NCBI GenBank assembly: GCA_014529385.2 | Contig: CM043950.1 | Coordinates: 81,724,843 to 81,788,842, forward strand | DNA length: 64,000 nt | Reading direction: 5' to 3' | From: Adiantum capillus-veneris | Lineage: Eukaryota > Streptophyta > Polypodiopsida > Polypodiales > Pteridaceae | In this document: piece after piece, positions 22,823-35,901 of the stretch | Numbering within the stretch: the first letter of the stretch is position 1 | Layout: each line of letters starts with the position of its first letter | Notes under the pieces: generated by a model | Database searches by the model: none | What the model saw: only the letters and a program-made list of their open reading frames with translations | What the model was told of the DNA's origin: nothing | Made by a program: the position numbers and the translations under genes

Positions 22823-23690
22823 CCTTCCTCTTGTGTCAATCAATAACCATACATATTCAAAAAATACACATTGTATTTAGTAAGACCTAATTTATGCATG
22901 ATTTTTAAGACATGCATACACCTTGATTATTACTAGATATGACATATTTTAAATAAATCAAAGTAATAATAGCCTTGGCAATTATGAATAATGAGCCTCA
23001 AAACTATTCACAACCACTGACAGTCACATTAACACAAGTCTTGTAATTAGACACTCAAGTGTCCTGAGACACTAAAGTGTCTTGCAAACAAATGAACTTT
23101 GGTTGATTTTTTTAGTATACTTATGATTTATATAGATTATAAAACAGTCATGACCATATAGTTCAACACTTCAATTACGCTCCTAAATTTTGTTTCAGTT
23201 AAATTAGAGCATACTAGTGCGCAAAATTTAGGTGCCTATGGAATGAAATTTTGCATGCACCCGCTTTCCATTGCCATGCAGAATCTTGGCATGCATGACT
23301 TCGTGTGAGGCATTGCTTGAGCTAGGGCCTCTTTGGCCAAATTGATAAGCAAATTCAAATTTTAAGTGGCCATTTGGCATGCCAAACCTTCAAGCTGGTT
23401 TAGAATGAAACATGCTACCCGAAAATGAGTGGAAGAGGCCTCGCTTACAAAAAACAGAGGTGTTAATTCATTGCACTATAGTTTCGGGTAACGTGCTACT
23501 CGCGTGCAAACAGGATGGTGCTACCTTCTACAGGTGAAGACCTTCCCTCCATGCAATTTTGTAGAAGTTTAGAAGGCCACGAGGTTCTGTATCCGGCCAC
23601 AGGTGGATTGGGCAAAGCATGCCCATCCTATTGATTGGCGCAGTAAGTGTTACAAGGGGACAATCCTTGCATTCAATTCCCGCATGCAGC
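22821..23690. other. Noncoding stretch with paired palindromes
   Basis: No gene recognised. At 23050-23063 and 23068-23081 lie two near-identical palindromes, GACACTCAAGTGTC and GACACTAAAGTGTC, 18 bp apart. Each has perfect 6-bp arms. They could be a paired protein-binding site or the ends of a small element. Confidence 0.5.
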
Positions 23691-23780
23691 TCTTTAAATG
23701 CATGTTCGAGGGTGACAAGGCCTGCTTCATGATCTCTTTAAATGCATGTTCGAGGGTCACAAGGCCTGCTTCGTGATCTC
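23691..23780. repeat. 44-bp tandem duplication
   Basis: Two copies of TCTTTAAATGCATGTTCGAG plus the following 24 bp (starts 23691 and 23735) with two differences. It lies just before the Copia remnant and is shared with unit 2 (53537-53626). Confidence 0.88.
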
Positions 23781-23874
23781 ATGGGAGAATTTGTGCATGC
23801 ATATTGTTCTAGATGCACAAGCAATGCTTGATTCATAGAATGTAATTGATTTTGATGTTGATGATGAGGTCTCT

Positions 23875-24642
23875 TTGGCAGAGTTTTTGGCATCCCAAAA
23901 GAAGGGAAGGGACAAAGCACGATGCTCAAATGTATGTCCTCGTGTGGAGCCACCCGTGGTTTTTTATGTGGATGGCGTAGTTGATGCCGATGGAGATGCG
24001 ATGCAAGTCATGAAATCTATGGATGATGCTTTGATTATGCAACTCGTGTCTTTGCAGGAAAAAGATGTACAGCATGAGGAATCTTTGTGTGTGTCCGGAC
24101 ATGCTCAGATTGCAAATATGCCTATCGTTGGATGTATTGGTAGACCTCTTGCGCTGTGTAAAAGAGGTCGCCCTCCAAAGCGTACCTCAGATTGGATTGG
24201 TTGTTTTGACACGCGAGCGTCCACAAGTGGTTTTTGTTTCATGCTTCGCAGCTCATGTATATCATGGTTGAGCAAGAAGCAACCTATTGTGACCACTTCG
24301 AGTTGTGAGGCTAAGTACAGGGAAGTCTTGACAGCTACGGTTGAGTGTGTATGGCTCAGACGCCTTATGGCTGATTTGGGTGTTGGATAGGACACTGCCA
24401 ACACTATCTACACTGACAGTCAGAGCGCATTGGCAGTTGCAAGGAACCCAGTTTTTCATGCTCCAATAAAGCACATTGAGGTGCATTACCACTATGTCAG
24501 GGAGAGGATCTCAGCAGGAGAGATCATCTTGGCTTATGTGCCAACACAGGACAACCTTGCAGATCTTTTCACAAAGGCATTGTCTCGTGAGAAGCTTGAA
24601 GCTTTCCGCAAAGCTTTGGGCTTACTCCCCTTTGTGGACTGA
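23875..24642 (+). pseudogene. Ty1/Copia RNase H remnant with foreign N-terminus
   Basis: From residue 103 of the frame the protein is a Copia RNase H: DWIGCFDTRASTSGFCFML, then SKKQPIVTTSSCEAKYRE, IYTDSQSALAVARNPVFH, KHIEVHYHYVRE and VPTQDNLADLFTKAL. These follow the usual order to the polyprotein C-terminus at 24642. A TAG at 24388-24390 splits the domain where Gln is usual. The first 100 residues do not resemble Copia RT; they include a KRGRPPK string like an AT-hook and may come from another gene or element. Copia RT and integrase are missing. Confidence 0.88.
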
Positions 24643-24706
24643 TCATGTCCTCAGGGCATGGCACTTCCCTTTACTCATGTGCCAGCTCTCGTTCACCGCA
24701 TCACTC

Positions 24707-24717
24707 CAGGGGGGATT
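24707..24717 (+). promoter_or_regulatory. Copia polypurine tract
   Basis: AGGGGGGATT lies directly before the LTR start TG at 24718 and 65 bp after the polyprotein stop, the expected place for priming of plus-strand DNA. Confidence 0.75.
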
Positions 24718-24943
24718 TGTTACCATATACATGTGGTAGTGATGTGTGTGAACACACTAGGCCGCCAGGGCATTTTTTCCCTCTTTAGAAGGTTTTTTCC
24801 CCTGAGCATTGTATATACGCCCATCACTCTAGGGCTATCTATCTTTCCATTGCACACTAAGTAACACACTCTCTATTGTGTGCCTTGAGCTTCCTTTGTC
24901 TTCTCCAAGCTGTGTGTGTTCCTCTGCAACCCTAATTCCAACA
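24718..24943 (+). mobile_element. Copia 3' LTR, 226 bp
   Basis: Starts TGTTACC and ends CCAACA, giving TGTT/AACA inverted ends. TGTATATACGCC near 24808-24819 is a TATA box. It directly follows the purine tract of the Copia RNase H. No 5' LTR is visible in the unit, so the element is truncated. Confidence 0.72.
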
Positions 24944-25369
24944 TTGACATTGTCTTTGTTCACACTAATTTCATTCATTGGCCACTTGATCATGCTTCCA
25001 AATGCCTAAGACATGTTTCATGCATCCATAGTCTCAACTAGAATCATAAGCATACTATCAATGCTCTCAAGGACATGTATGGACACACATGTTACACCAA
25101 TTGATCAAAGTTACATCTTGTGAATGGATCGATGGAATGCACAATCCTACGTGCATTCCTTGTAGAACCATCAATAAGAAACAAAACTTCACTTTGTTTT
25201 GGTCCCTCCAATCTTTGCAAAAATGAAGACAACAATGTGTGATAAGACAATGTATTCCCAAAAAGGTTGAATTTAAACATAGCTTGAGGTTCAAACCCAG
25301 GCTCTAGATTTAGGCTCCAACTTAAGTTCAAGTTCATTGCATTAAGGCCTTGCGCACACTGCTTTACCA

Positions 25370-25860
25370 CAATTCGGATTGGTTTGATACAATCCAGGGT
25401 CGTCTGCTACAATCTAGACTGGTTTGCTACAATTTGGCATGATCGACAAAGATTCAGATTGATCATTTAACACTTGGACCAGTTTGTTAAAACATTGTAG
25501 AAATCTAGATTGTTATAGATTGGCTGTCAAAAATCCAGATTGAACAGGTCCACAAAACGTTGAAAACAAGTTTGTAGGCATAAATTAGGATAAGTATGCA
25601 ACAATCAGGGACAGTTCACAAGAATTTGAACTGATTTGCGACAGTTCGGATTCATATGACGTGATCGTTCAAAATTTGGATTGATCATTGAAAATCTAGA
25701 ACGCTCATTAAAAGCCCAAAGTTTACACCAACTCTTCAAAAATCTATATGGGCCCATAAGAATAAATCTAGATCTTTCCACAACATCCGAACTAGTCCAC
25801 AAGAATCTAGATTGGTCCATAAGAATCTAGAATGTGTTCATAACCAAATCGATGTGCAAC
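25370..25860. repeat. Degenerate repeat rich in TCTAGATT motifs
   Basis: Variants of AATCTAGATTGGT and AATTCGGATTGGTTTG recur every 25-45 bp, on a background of ACAA and CATAAG strings. It appears to be a decayed minisatellite. The 71-aa minus-strand frame at 25605-25820 follows from the repeat and is not a gene. Confidence 0.6.
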
Positions 25861-26167
25861 TCTCAGTGAGCTCCTAACACATCACACTTATTACATTGGC
25901 TTGAAATAAATCAAAAAGTTACATTACATGGCCATATTGAGAGAAGAAGAAACTCTAATCTCTATTGTTTCTTTCTATTCATTCTTGATGTGCATCTGCA
26001 AGGTGTGGTCCTTTCACAGATTCTGTTTACTAACTCCACTCCGTTAGCACCCTTCAATACTAAACTACACATTAAGGTGAGTGAAGGGCCATCAAATGTT
26101 TGCCTTGCATGATAAAGGGTGACGTACTTGACGTCCCTTCCTTAGTGAAGGGAAAGTACTAAAATTC
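25861..26167. other. Noncoding stretch to the repeat restart
   Basis: No gene recognised. GTACTTGACGTCCCTTCCTT and a second CCCCTTCCTTAGG lie at 26130-26180. Both are purine-tract-like on the minus strand, but neither is followed by a TG-starting LTR. Confidence 0.45.
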
Positions 26168-26414
26168 CCCTTCCTTAGGAATGATAAGGGCACCTTGAAA
26201 TTTTCACCTTGCTTCTACTTTCACCATCTTATAAACTTTTGTGAGTTTTCTCTTCCATGTTAACAAGATTTGCATTGCTCATGCTCATAGCTTGTTGCTC
26301 CATGTAATGCAGCTATTACTTCATCTCATCAAGGAGAAGAACGAGTCTTATTAAGCACTAAGTAAACTTTACCGAGCGAACACAAAAATTGAGCAAAATG
26401 CAGACGGAACAAGA

Positions 26415-26456
<42 letters not shown>

Positions 26457-26534
26457 AGAGAGAAAGAGAGAGAGAGAGAGAGTCTCATGAACTAATCAAC
26501 CTTGGCAATGAATAAGTGATACAATGTACAATTG

Positions 26535-26537
<3 letters not shown>

Positions 26538-26570
<33 letters not shown>
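26538..26570. repeat. 33-base poly-G run, unit 2
   Basis: Counterpart of 371-403, here preceded by GGGA. Unit 3 also has the A, unit 1 does not. Confidence 0.95.
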
Positions 26571-26571
<1 letters not shown>

Positions 26572-27727
26572 GTCACATACCTACCTACCTTAGTAAATTT
26601 ACCTACCCAAACTTTGACAAATAAATAAAATAATACCCAAAAGCAAAAATAATAATGGGATCACTTTGGGCAGTTCACTTGAGATGCCAAAACCTTAACA
26701 CCCTCTATACAACTCATAGTGGACATAAATAGTGAGACCACGTCCATGAAGAAGCTACCATGAACACCTATGTAGTTGTACACTCCACTACCTACATCTC
26801 GCATTTGCTACCCTCAACTTTGTTCCTTAGAAGAATGCCATCTTGAGCATTAGTTGACTTTTAGAAAATTGAACTATAGAACACACTACATCCAAGAATC
26901 CCCACTTGTGAACTATGAACACATCACGTCCAAAATACTCCAAGACAATGAACTATGGAACACATCATATCCTAAATACTCCAAGATAATGAACTGTGGA
27001 ACACATTCTGTCCATAATCTGACCAACAACAATGGATTGGTGTGCACTCATCCATAGTGTTTCAGATACTCTAATTGGTTCCCTACCTGATGCATGTGCC
27101 TTGAACTTCGACCCACGGGTTCAAACACCGGTAACTTGAACTCCAAAACACAAGGGTCCCAATTCCTTGCCCCTCTCTACCACTCACAAGCCTCTCTTTG
27201 CCTAAAGCTAGTGGCGGCATCTGCCCTTTTAACTAAAAATCTAGTGTCGTGGCCTCTGTGGTTGCCACCACGTGTGACAAGAAGATCTCCACTATCAAAT
27301 CTTTATCATTGTCATCCCTATCCAGCTTGTCTTTGTCTTAGACTTCCTGTGAGTTCCTGCTTTTGTCTTTGGCTTCAAACTCCCGAGCCAAACAAAGCAT
27401 CATGTCACATTTATAACAATTGTGGTCGGACCTCGTGGGTACCAATGCAACTAAGTGAGCACTCCTTATCAAGCTTCCTTTACCTTTGTCCTCTAGCAAA
27501 CTCGTCCATATGATTTTGGCTTCACAATCTTAGTGCATAGACTCCTAACTAGATAGCTCGATGTCCCATATCATTGAGATCGGATGATGTTAATAAGGTT
27601 AATCCATAAGTAGTCAAAATACGATACCAGTAGGTGTACCAACATTTTTCAGTAGATTGTGGATACCTCTCTTTCATGAAAAGTAAAAGAAATGGATTTT
27701 TTTTTTTTGGGGGGGGGGGAGGGGACC

Positions 27728-28136
27728 TCAGCACTAAAGGGCATGGGGCATTAAATGAAGCCCCAGAGGTGGGATCTACGGCTGAGAAGCCCGGGCACAA
27801 AAGCAGAGGCGCGCAGGACCGTAGGATGCACCAGAAGTAAACTAGGACGCCGAAAAGTAAACTTGGACATGGACACACCTGTCCACGTTGACTTATCATG
27901 CGTTTGTTGCCCACCATGGTCAACATATGCGCACGAGGGGTTGGATAAGCCATGCGCCTCGCTCAACACCCACCGGGGTTCAAATCGTGCGAGCAGCACC
28001 CCACGCCACCGGGGTTCAAATTGTGCGAGCAGCACCCCACGCCCCATTTTTTTGAGCCCTCAAATCTCCTTGAAATTCCTGCGCGCACCCCCAGCCATAG
28101 ATCCCATCTCTTTGCTCCCGGGGCCTTTAGTGCTGA
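27728..28136. mobile_element. 409-bp TIR element, unit 2
   Basis: Same as 1561-1969, with the same 15-bp inverted ends. Its right edge is where units 2 and 3 part from unit 1. Confidence 0.6.
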
Positions 28137-28137
<1 letters not shown>

Positions 28138-28167
<30 letters not shown>

Positions 28168-28342
28168 GCAGAAAGGTTAAATGGGTGGGAGAAAAGGGGG
28201 CACGTGTTCGGCTGACTCCGTCGGGAGGGGACACAGAGAGCTGGTCAAGGGCATGCCATGCAAGATGGGGAGGGGATAATGGAGCAAGGACAAGGCAGGG
28301 CGAGGAAACGCGAGGCAACAATTGGGGACAGAATCGAGAGGA
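28138..28342. other. Diverged patch, unit 2/3 version
   Basis: Opens with 29 G residues (28138-28166), then G/A-rich text. Shared almost exactly with 57979-58185 in unit 3 but only loosely alignable with 1970-2128 in unit 1. Confidence 0.8.
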
Positions 28343-28366
28343 GGCGACACTACAACGTTGGAGGGT

Positions 28367-28368
<2 letters not shown>

Positions 28369-28426
<58 letters not shown>
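28369..28426. repeat. (TC)n microsatellite, unit 2
   Basis: Counterpart of 2152-2221, shorter by about 12 bp and followed by the same CG-rich string. Confidence 0.93.
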
Positions 28427-28430
<4 letters not shown>

Positions 28431-29181
28431 GCGCGCACGCGTGCTGTCGTGCATGATCTGCCCTGCGCATTGCTAGGCCTCATATACAAGGAATCTTGCA
28501 CACAGGACGTGTGGGGGACGAAGGCGCTAATGAGGGTCAATGTCACAGGCAATATTGTTGAAGATTATGAGTGTGGGTAGGCAAGGGGGGGGGGGGAGGG
28601 GTGGGGGAGGCTAGGAAGGGATGGCTCCTGCACTAGAAGATTTTGCAGAAAAGTCGAGCAACTTTTGGTGGAGCTTGTTGGTGGAGGGCACAGGCTATGG
28701 TGTGGCAACAGAAGGGGACGGGATGGAGGGCAAGGTAGGAGGTTTAATTTGGTAGAACTAAGACCAAATCTGCAACAAATCCCTAACAAAATGACAAGGA
28801 GCAAGGATTGTTTGAGCCTCAATGATTGGAAGGTGTTTATGAGAGTGTTAAACTCACTGAGTATGGCTTTTTGTGTGTACAGGAAAGCATTGGAGAAGCA
28901 TAGGCGTTAGCTATTTATTGGGCATGTCACCACGAGGGAGAGACTAACCATAGAGGGCACTGTTGTTTGTAGAAGTGATAAAGGAAGCATTAACATGTTC
29001 TGTTTTGAGTTCATGCAAAATTTTATTCTAGGGAAAAGTGGAGCACTTAATCAATCATGAGAGCTATTGTATGTTGACTACTGCCTCAAAACCACTAAAG
29101 TTTAGAGCATCCCTTAGAAGGCAATTTGAAAGACATTTTTTTCTTACCTCGGGATACAACGCATGCCATGTCTGGTGTTTA

Positions 29182-29456
29182 GAGCAGAGTCGTACCCAGG
29201 GCTAATGGGGGGGAGTGGGGGGAGAGCACACTCCATTCTCAGTGAACGCGAGAATGCAGAAAATAATCCTACTAGCACTCCGTGAAAGGTAGGTATTAAG
29301 CTTTACTTCCGCAAGCTCTTTCGTAGGCTACATATTTCCTATCAAAGCGGTCAGGTCACCATGCTGCAAGAGCCTACCACAAACTCAATGCAGAGGGGCT
29401 ACCGGGTTTGTAGCCTTGCCCCTACTCCCCCCATAAGCCCTGGCGCGACCCAACTC
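29182..29456. mobile_element. MITE A, unit 2
   Basis: Same as 2974-3248, flanked by TTA at 29179-29181 and 29457-29459. Confidence 0.75.
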
Positions 29457-29607
29457 TTAGCATGAATGTAAACATTTTGATGCTTTCTTACTTGATGGGG
29501 AAGGCGTGCCCAGGAGCCCTTAGGTTCTTAACGACTGCCCATATGAGATTGCATGTGACAGGAGCATGAGGGTGCCTAGTGACTTCTCTTCTTTGTCTCT
29601 CTAGAGT

Positions 29608-30208
29608 TTTCCAAAGAAGGAAGCTTTAAGAGGGTCTTCCCGTAGCCCTCCGAAAGAGCCTCTGAAGGCACCCCCTAATTGAAAAAGCCTGCCGGTAGCC
29701 TCGCTTGCAATAGCAATTGAATCGAAAAGAGCCCCCGAGGGTGGTTCCAAAAAGGCCTCCTGCCTCTGAGACAGGAGATTGCATGTTTAAAGGATTGATT
29801 GTCAGTGAAACAGATCCGTTGCACCAGTGGACACCGGAACAATAACCGAACAATACCTTGTAGTCTGCTCTATGGGATTGCCTCGTCGCCACTAACGACC
29901 CGGGTCTCCTTCATTTCACAAGCTCGTGTGTTTATAGCTGTACTTTTAGCATGGCTACGAGCAGGCGCTCTAAGGCCACCATTTCTCTATTCGGCATTAA
30001 CAATGGGTGAGCCCAACATGTGGCGAGGCTTTGCATAAAATGGCTAGATCGGAGGTTCCCAAGAGTGCCGACCTAAGAGTGCCCTCCAACCTAGCGGCCC
30101 TTTCGAGTCCAACAACATTTTTGGATGACATATGGGGACGACTCTTCGACTCAATTGTGCTTTCTTTCAGTAGCTATGAGAAGGCACTCTAATAATTATA
30201 CCCAGGGC
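29608..30208. other. Possible organelle-derived segment, unit 2
   Basis: Counterpart of 3400-4000; the call rests on sequence texture only. Confidence 0.25.
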
Positions 30209-31227
30209 TAAAACCTAAGAAAATAAGGACAAACTTGAGATTCTCCCGGTTTTTAGGTCAAAATTTGAAGCTTTTGCCCGTAGCTACACTAAAACTTGTG
30301 AAAATTTCTCGGTTTTCTTCAAGGCAAGCTCAAAATCTAACCGAGATTTTAGGATTTTAGCCAGTTAAAACACACAACACACTGCGCTTGAAACAAGAAG
30401 ACCTACTAACCATCGCCAAAACTTCCTGCAAGTTTGAAATAAGACACCAAAACCATCGCTAAATTAAGCCTTTTTTCAACACCAATGTTCTGTGTGTAAG
30501 TTATTGGTTAACTGCTTTGAAGTAGAATAGTGTGTATCACCGCAGACGCGTATCCAGCTTAAGATTGTTCAAAGAGGAGACCACCCAATGGTAGGATCGT
30601 AACAAATCCATACAAACATTAGAGCTAAGTTCAGATAGGAGCACTCCACCCAAATCGTCTCAGGAAGTATGCATTCCTGCTGCATATAGATTGAAGAGTT
30701 AAAGCTCAGGTTTCCAAGAGATTCATCTGAGGAGACGGTGAGAACACTTCAACACAGAATGGACCATTCAACATCATCAACAGTAAAATAGGGACTGGAT
30801 GAGATTGTGCACATTGTCTTTCTGACACTGGTTTAGTTTTCCATTAGAAAACCAGACTTCTTCAACCCCAATGCTGGAGGCATTTTCGACACCAAGTTTC
30901 CACCACAAAGTGAAGATTGTCTACAACAGACTGCAACAAGTCTTTTAAAGATCATGATGATAGCGAAAGTAGTACGAGACACATATGCACAGAAGGCCCT
31001 ACCTGCCCTGTTGTCAAAATGCAGGGTTTGGACAGAAGGATGGTCATGGCACATGTGCGGCATGCCACTTTCATAGCCTCGACACAGAATACTGACCGCT
31101 GGAACTGATTGGGGGACCTCAAAATGAAGCTGTCATCCAAAGCATGGAACTTTTACCAGTGTCATCATATCCCTAGAGGCATACGACATATTAAGCAAAA
31201 GAAGTCGTTGGCAGACATTGATGTCAA

Positions 31228-31421
31228 GGAGGATATTCGGAGCAGACAAGGATCAAAGAGCTAGACAAATGAACTATGAGAGATCGCAGACGAGAGTAAA
31301 AAACAAAGTCAAGCATGGAAGTCTGGAGGATATTCAGAGCAGACAAGGATCAAAGAGCTAGACAAATGAACTATGAGAGATCGCAGACGAGAGTAAAAAA
31401 CAAAGTCAAGCATGGAAGTCT
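31228..31421. repeat. 97-bp tandem duplication, unit 2
   Basis: Same as 5019-5212. The first copy has one private change (ATTCGGAG for ATTCAGAG). Confidence 0.93.
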
Positions 31422-31786
31422 GCAGGAATCAAGATTTTACTTGAGAGCGCGGGGAGCAGTACCTAACCAAAGAAAGGATTACCCACCTGAACCACACACA
31501 GCTGTGCGTTTCTTTACTGCACATTTCATTCAGCTGAGAAGAAACTGCTTTATCACCTCATGGCCCAATGAGATTTAAGTAACGCCAAGCCAGTCAAACA
31601 GATTTAAGCATAGCTTGGAATGGAAAAAAGTGTGATAACTCTTGACAAATATTTGAGAATTGACAAAGGCTTTTTTCTCAACTATCACCAAATTAAAGAA
31701 TAGAAATGAAATTAATATTGAGGTTATGCAACAACATTCAACCATGGGACAGACTGAATATCCTTGCCTTGCAACACAAAGCCCTT

Positions 31787-31792
31787 TTTATT
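31787..31792 (-). promoter_or_regulatory. Candidate poly(A) signal, unit 2 ubiquitin gene
   Basis: AATAAA on the minus strand, same position relative to the stop codon as in unit 1. Confidence 0.5.
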
Positions 31793-31945
31793 GACTAATC
31801 AAACATTTCCCGTACAAAACATCCAGCTTCAATTTTCATCGCTTCCCAAGACAACCAAACACTAAGGATCACCAGAATTCACAATAGCAGGTGCCCAAAA
31901 AAAAGAACAGCACATCCAGAGTCACAGGCTCTACCACACATTCCA

Positions 31946-32980
<1,035 letters not shown>

Positions 32981-32991
32981 TTAATATATAG
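32981..32991 (-). promoter_or_regulatory. TATA box, unit 2 ubiquitin gene
   Basis: Same CTATATATTAAG as unit 1, at the same distance from the ATG. Confidence 0.75.
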
Positions 32992-33008
32992 AGGCCAAGG
33001 TAGGTCGG

Positions 33009-33021
33009 TTCCGGAAGCTTC
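33009..33021. promoter_or_regulatory. Perfect heat-shock element, unit 2
   Basis: TTCCGGAAGCTTC, unchanged from unit 1. Confidence 0.82.
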
Positions 33022-33316
33022 TCGCGGTTTGTAAGGTTGTTCGCTTGTGACGTTTCTCAAAGTTTCAAGTTAGGCTCAACAAACCGCAAGAGCACATCAA
33101 GGCTGGGTTCACACTGCACGTTCCATGCTCACTTTCTTTTAGGTGGAACACTGAGATTTGACACCCCTGATTGTGCCATTCACATTGTGCGCTTTCCACC
33201 CACCTTGAATCCTAGATGGCATGCTGACTCATGGCCATCTCACTGCACAGGTGTTTCGAGCTAGTTACGACGTCCTCGAGTGGAACACTGGAAGCTCATC
33301 CAATCACACAGCGGGA

Positions 33317-33364
<48 letters not shown>

Positions 33365-34074
33365 GAGAAACAGAGCAAGAATCGGACACACGGTCCTTTT
33401 TTAGCAAAACATTGTGTAGGTATCCATCATGTGTGTGTGAACCAATACTCGGACAGGAGCTTAGCCTTCGTCGACAACGGTTTGAAGGTATCTTTAGTTA
33501 CGATCAAAGTGTACCTGTACCCTCTAATTGGGATAGAAAGGAACATAATTCAAATCATATTCTATCCATTCCACTACTGGAAAATGTCCATGTGTACACA
33601 TTGCATGCACGTCTTAGAACTCTCGACGAGTTGCTAATGCTCCACATTAATTACGTTTGGAATATGGATCCTACAAAAAGAATGAGAGAGCATACTGGGG
33701 CTTGTAGGCATTTGGTCGAGTGTGCATCTCAATGGCAAGGTGGCGGAACTTACAAAGGATAAGAGGACATCAAGTTGCACATGAGTTAAACCCAATAAAA
33801 TTTGTATGGGTGGCACTAAAGCAAGGCATCCACTTTCACACCATTTTGACACTCAAAGTCGTAATGAGTATTATTTATGGAAAAAGGTTTGTAGCATGAT
33901 AACTTACAACATGCGTAATGAAGCAACCCTTTGACTTAACTGCGCTCGCGAACGAAAATGTGTTGACAAATTGCTTAGGTTTCTTAAGAATGCAAAACTA
34001 AACTCTCATGAGGTCACGTTCCTTAAGTTGACAATCGACACTATGGCTATTGGAAATATGGCTATTGGAATTTA

Positions 34075-34389
34075 GAGTCGAGTCGCACCCAAGGTTAACA
34101 GGGGTAGTGGGGATAAAGTTGAAACTTGGTCGCACCCACAGGCGAAGAAGCTGGAGATGATGGCTGACAAGAGGAATGTGCTGAAAAGTGAATAGGCGTC
34201 GACGTTCCATTGGCCAGAGGCTTCAACCATGTGCGTTGCTTTGATTTTCTTCCTGAATTATAGCCTAATACCTTCATTTTTTAGTGGATTAGTGGAACGA
34301 TTGCAAAGCTACGGGAATTCAGCGAGTTTACTATCAATGGCGTTTACGGCTGCTCCTTCCCCCCATTGTCCCCAAGTGCGACCCAACCC
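34075..34389. mobile_element. MITE B, unit 2
   Basis: Same as 7858-8172, with flanking TTA on both sides. Confidence 0.72.
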
Positions 34390-34593
34390 TTACTAACATA
34401 ATATGGCGGCCGTGGTTGCCCTTTCCACGTGTCATCTTCTGCGATATGAAGGCTACATCCAAAAAAGAGAGACGCGAACGAATATTTTCTAGCTGCTTGG
34501 TGGCGGCTCTGCAAGGCTTTGAAGGCTTTCAAGCTCATTTAGTTGCTTGGTGACGAACGAAACTTGAACTCCTTGCTCGCTCAAATTTCGTGC

Positions 34594-34694
<101 letters not shown>

Positions 34695-34897
34695 CTCAGG
34701 TATTCCCTTCCCTTGCTCATATCCCACAAATCGAGATCTTTCTTCTCGCAACTAATCGCTGCCATATTGGCTTCCCGCAACTCTAGAGGAGTTCAACTCT
34801 GTGCCTTCCCTTCCTTTTTAGTTGAATCGGATGGTGAAGGGGACGACCCATAAGAGCCTAGCTCATGGGAAAGGAGAAGGCGTTGCTTTTGGGCGCA

Positions 34898-35157
34898 GTG
34901 AATTAGCCTCAACAGATGGAGTCGTCGTGGGTGAAGACACCATAGGGACAAGCCTGACACTAGATGACGGGGCTACTGTCAACGCATTAGAGGCATTGAT
35001 ACAACAACGGGTGTTACTATTGCTTATGTGAATTAGCCTCAACAGATGGCGTCGTCATGGGTGAAGACACCGTAGGGACAAGCCTGGTACTAGATGATGG
35101 GGTTATTGTCGATGCTTCTTTGATGTAGTAAATGCGTGCAAAGCATAAGGTCTATAT
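34898..35157. repeat. 130-bp tandem pair, unit 2
   Basis: Same pair as 8674-8933. Confidence 0.8.
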
Positions 35158-35174
35158 CCTCCTGTGTCTTAGCA

Positions 35175-35318
<144 letters not shown>

Positions 35319-35660
35319 TGTGCGCGTATGTCGCATGTGTCAATGCAAGGAACTTGCCGATACACTGTGTGCGAGCCACAAATGGCTCCAAGCACGCAAC
35401 TAGCCTAAACTAGTAAGCTCAAAGATGGCGATGGTGTGTCACTCACCGCTCTACGCTTGCTATTGTGGAGGATTCCTCGTCACGAAGAAGAGGGAGACGC
35501 CGCTACGCCACGCTTAACCGCCTCGTCGCCGTCGTGCCGCCGCAATGTTCGATCACACACACTCTCTCTCTCACACGCATACACACACACACACAAGGAG
35601 ATGAAGAAGAAGAAGATGGAGATGGAGCAAGAGCACTCTTCAATTGCACAAATGAGAGAA

Positions 35661-35901
35661 TGAGTGAATTTTAGGTTTAGTTGACTTTTATATGAGCTCG
35701 CCCCATTCACACTTCGGCGCCCATGCTTAGCCAACTAATCCCTTGAATGTTCCAGTTAGAGTGCGTCTCTCATCGGCGATCACTCTTACCCTTTTCCTAT
35801 TGGACCGACAAGCCCGGTACTTGACACTACCAAATAAATAATACAACGCCCGTTATAGGTGATAGGAATGTGCGTGAGGGTTAACACGCCCCCCTTCCTG
35901 A
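35661..35901 (-). mobile_element. LTR start with purine tract, unit 2
   Basis: Counterpart of 9440-9680, with TGTTAACCC, TATA box and purine tract all unchanged. Confidence 0.6.
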
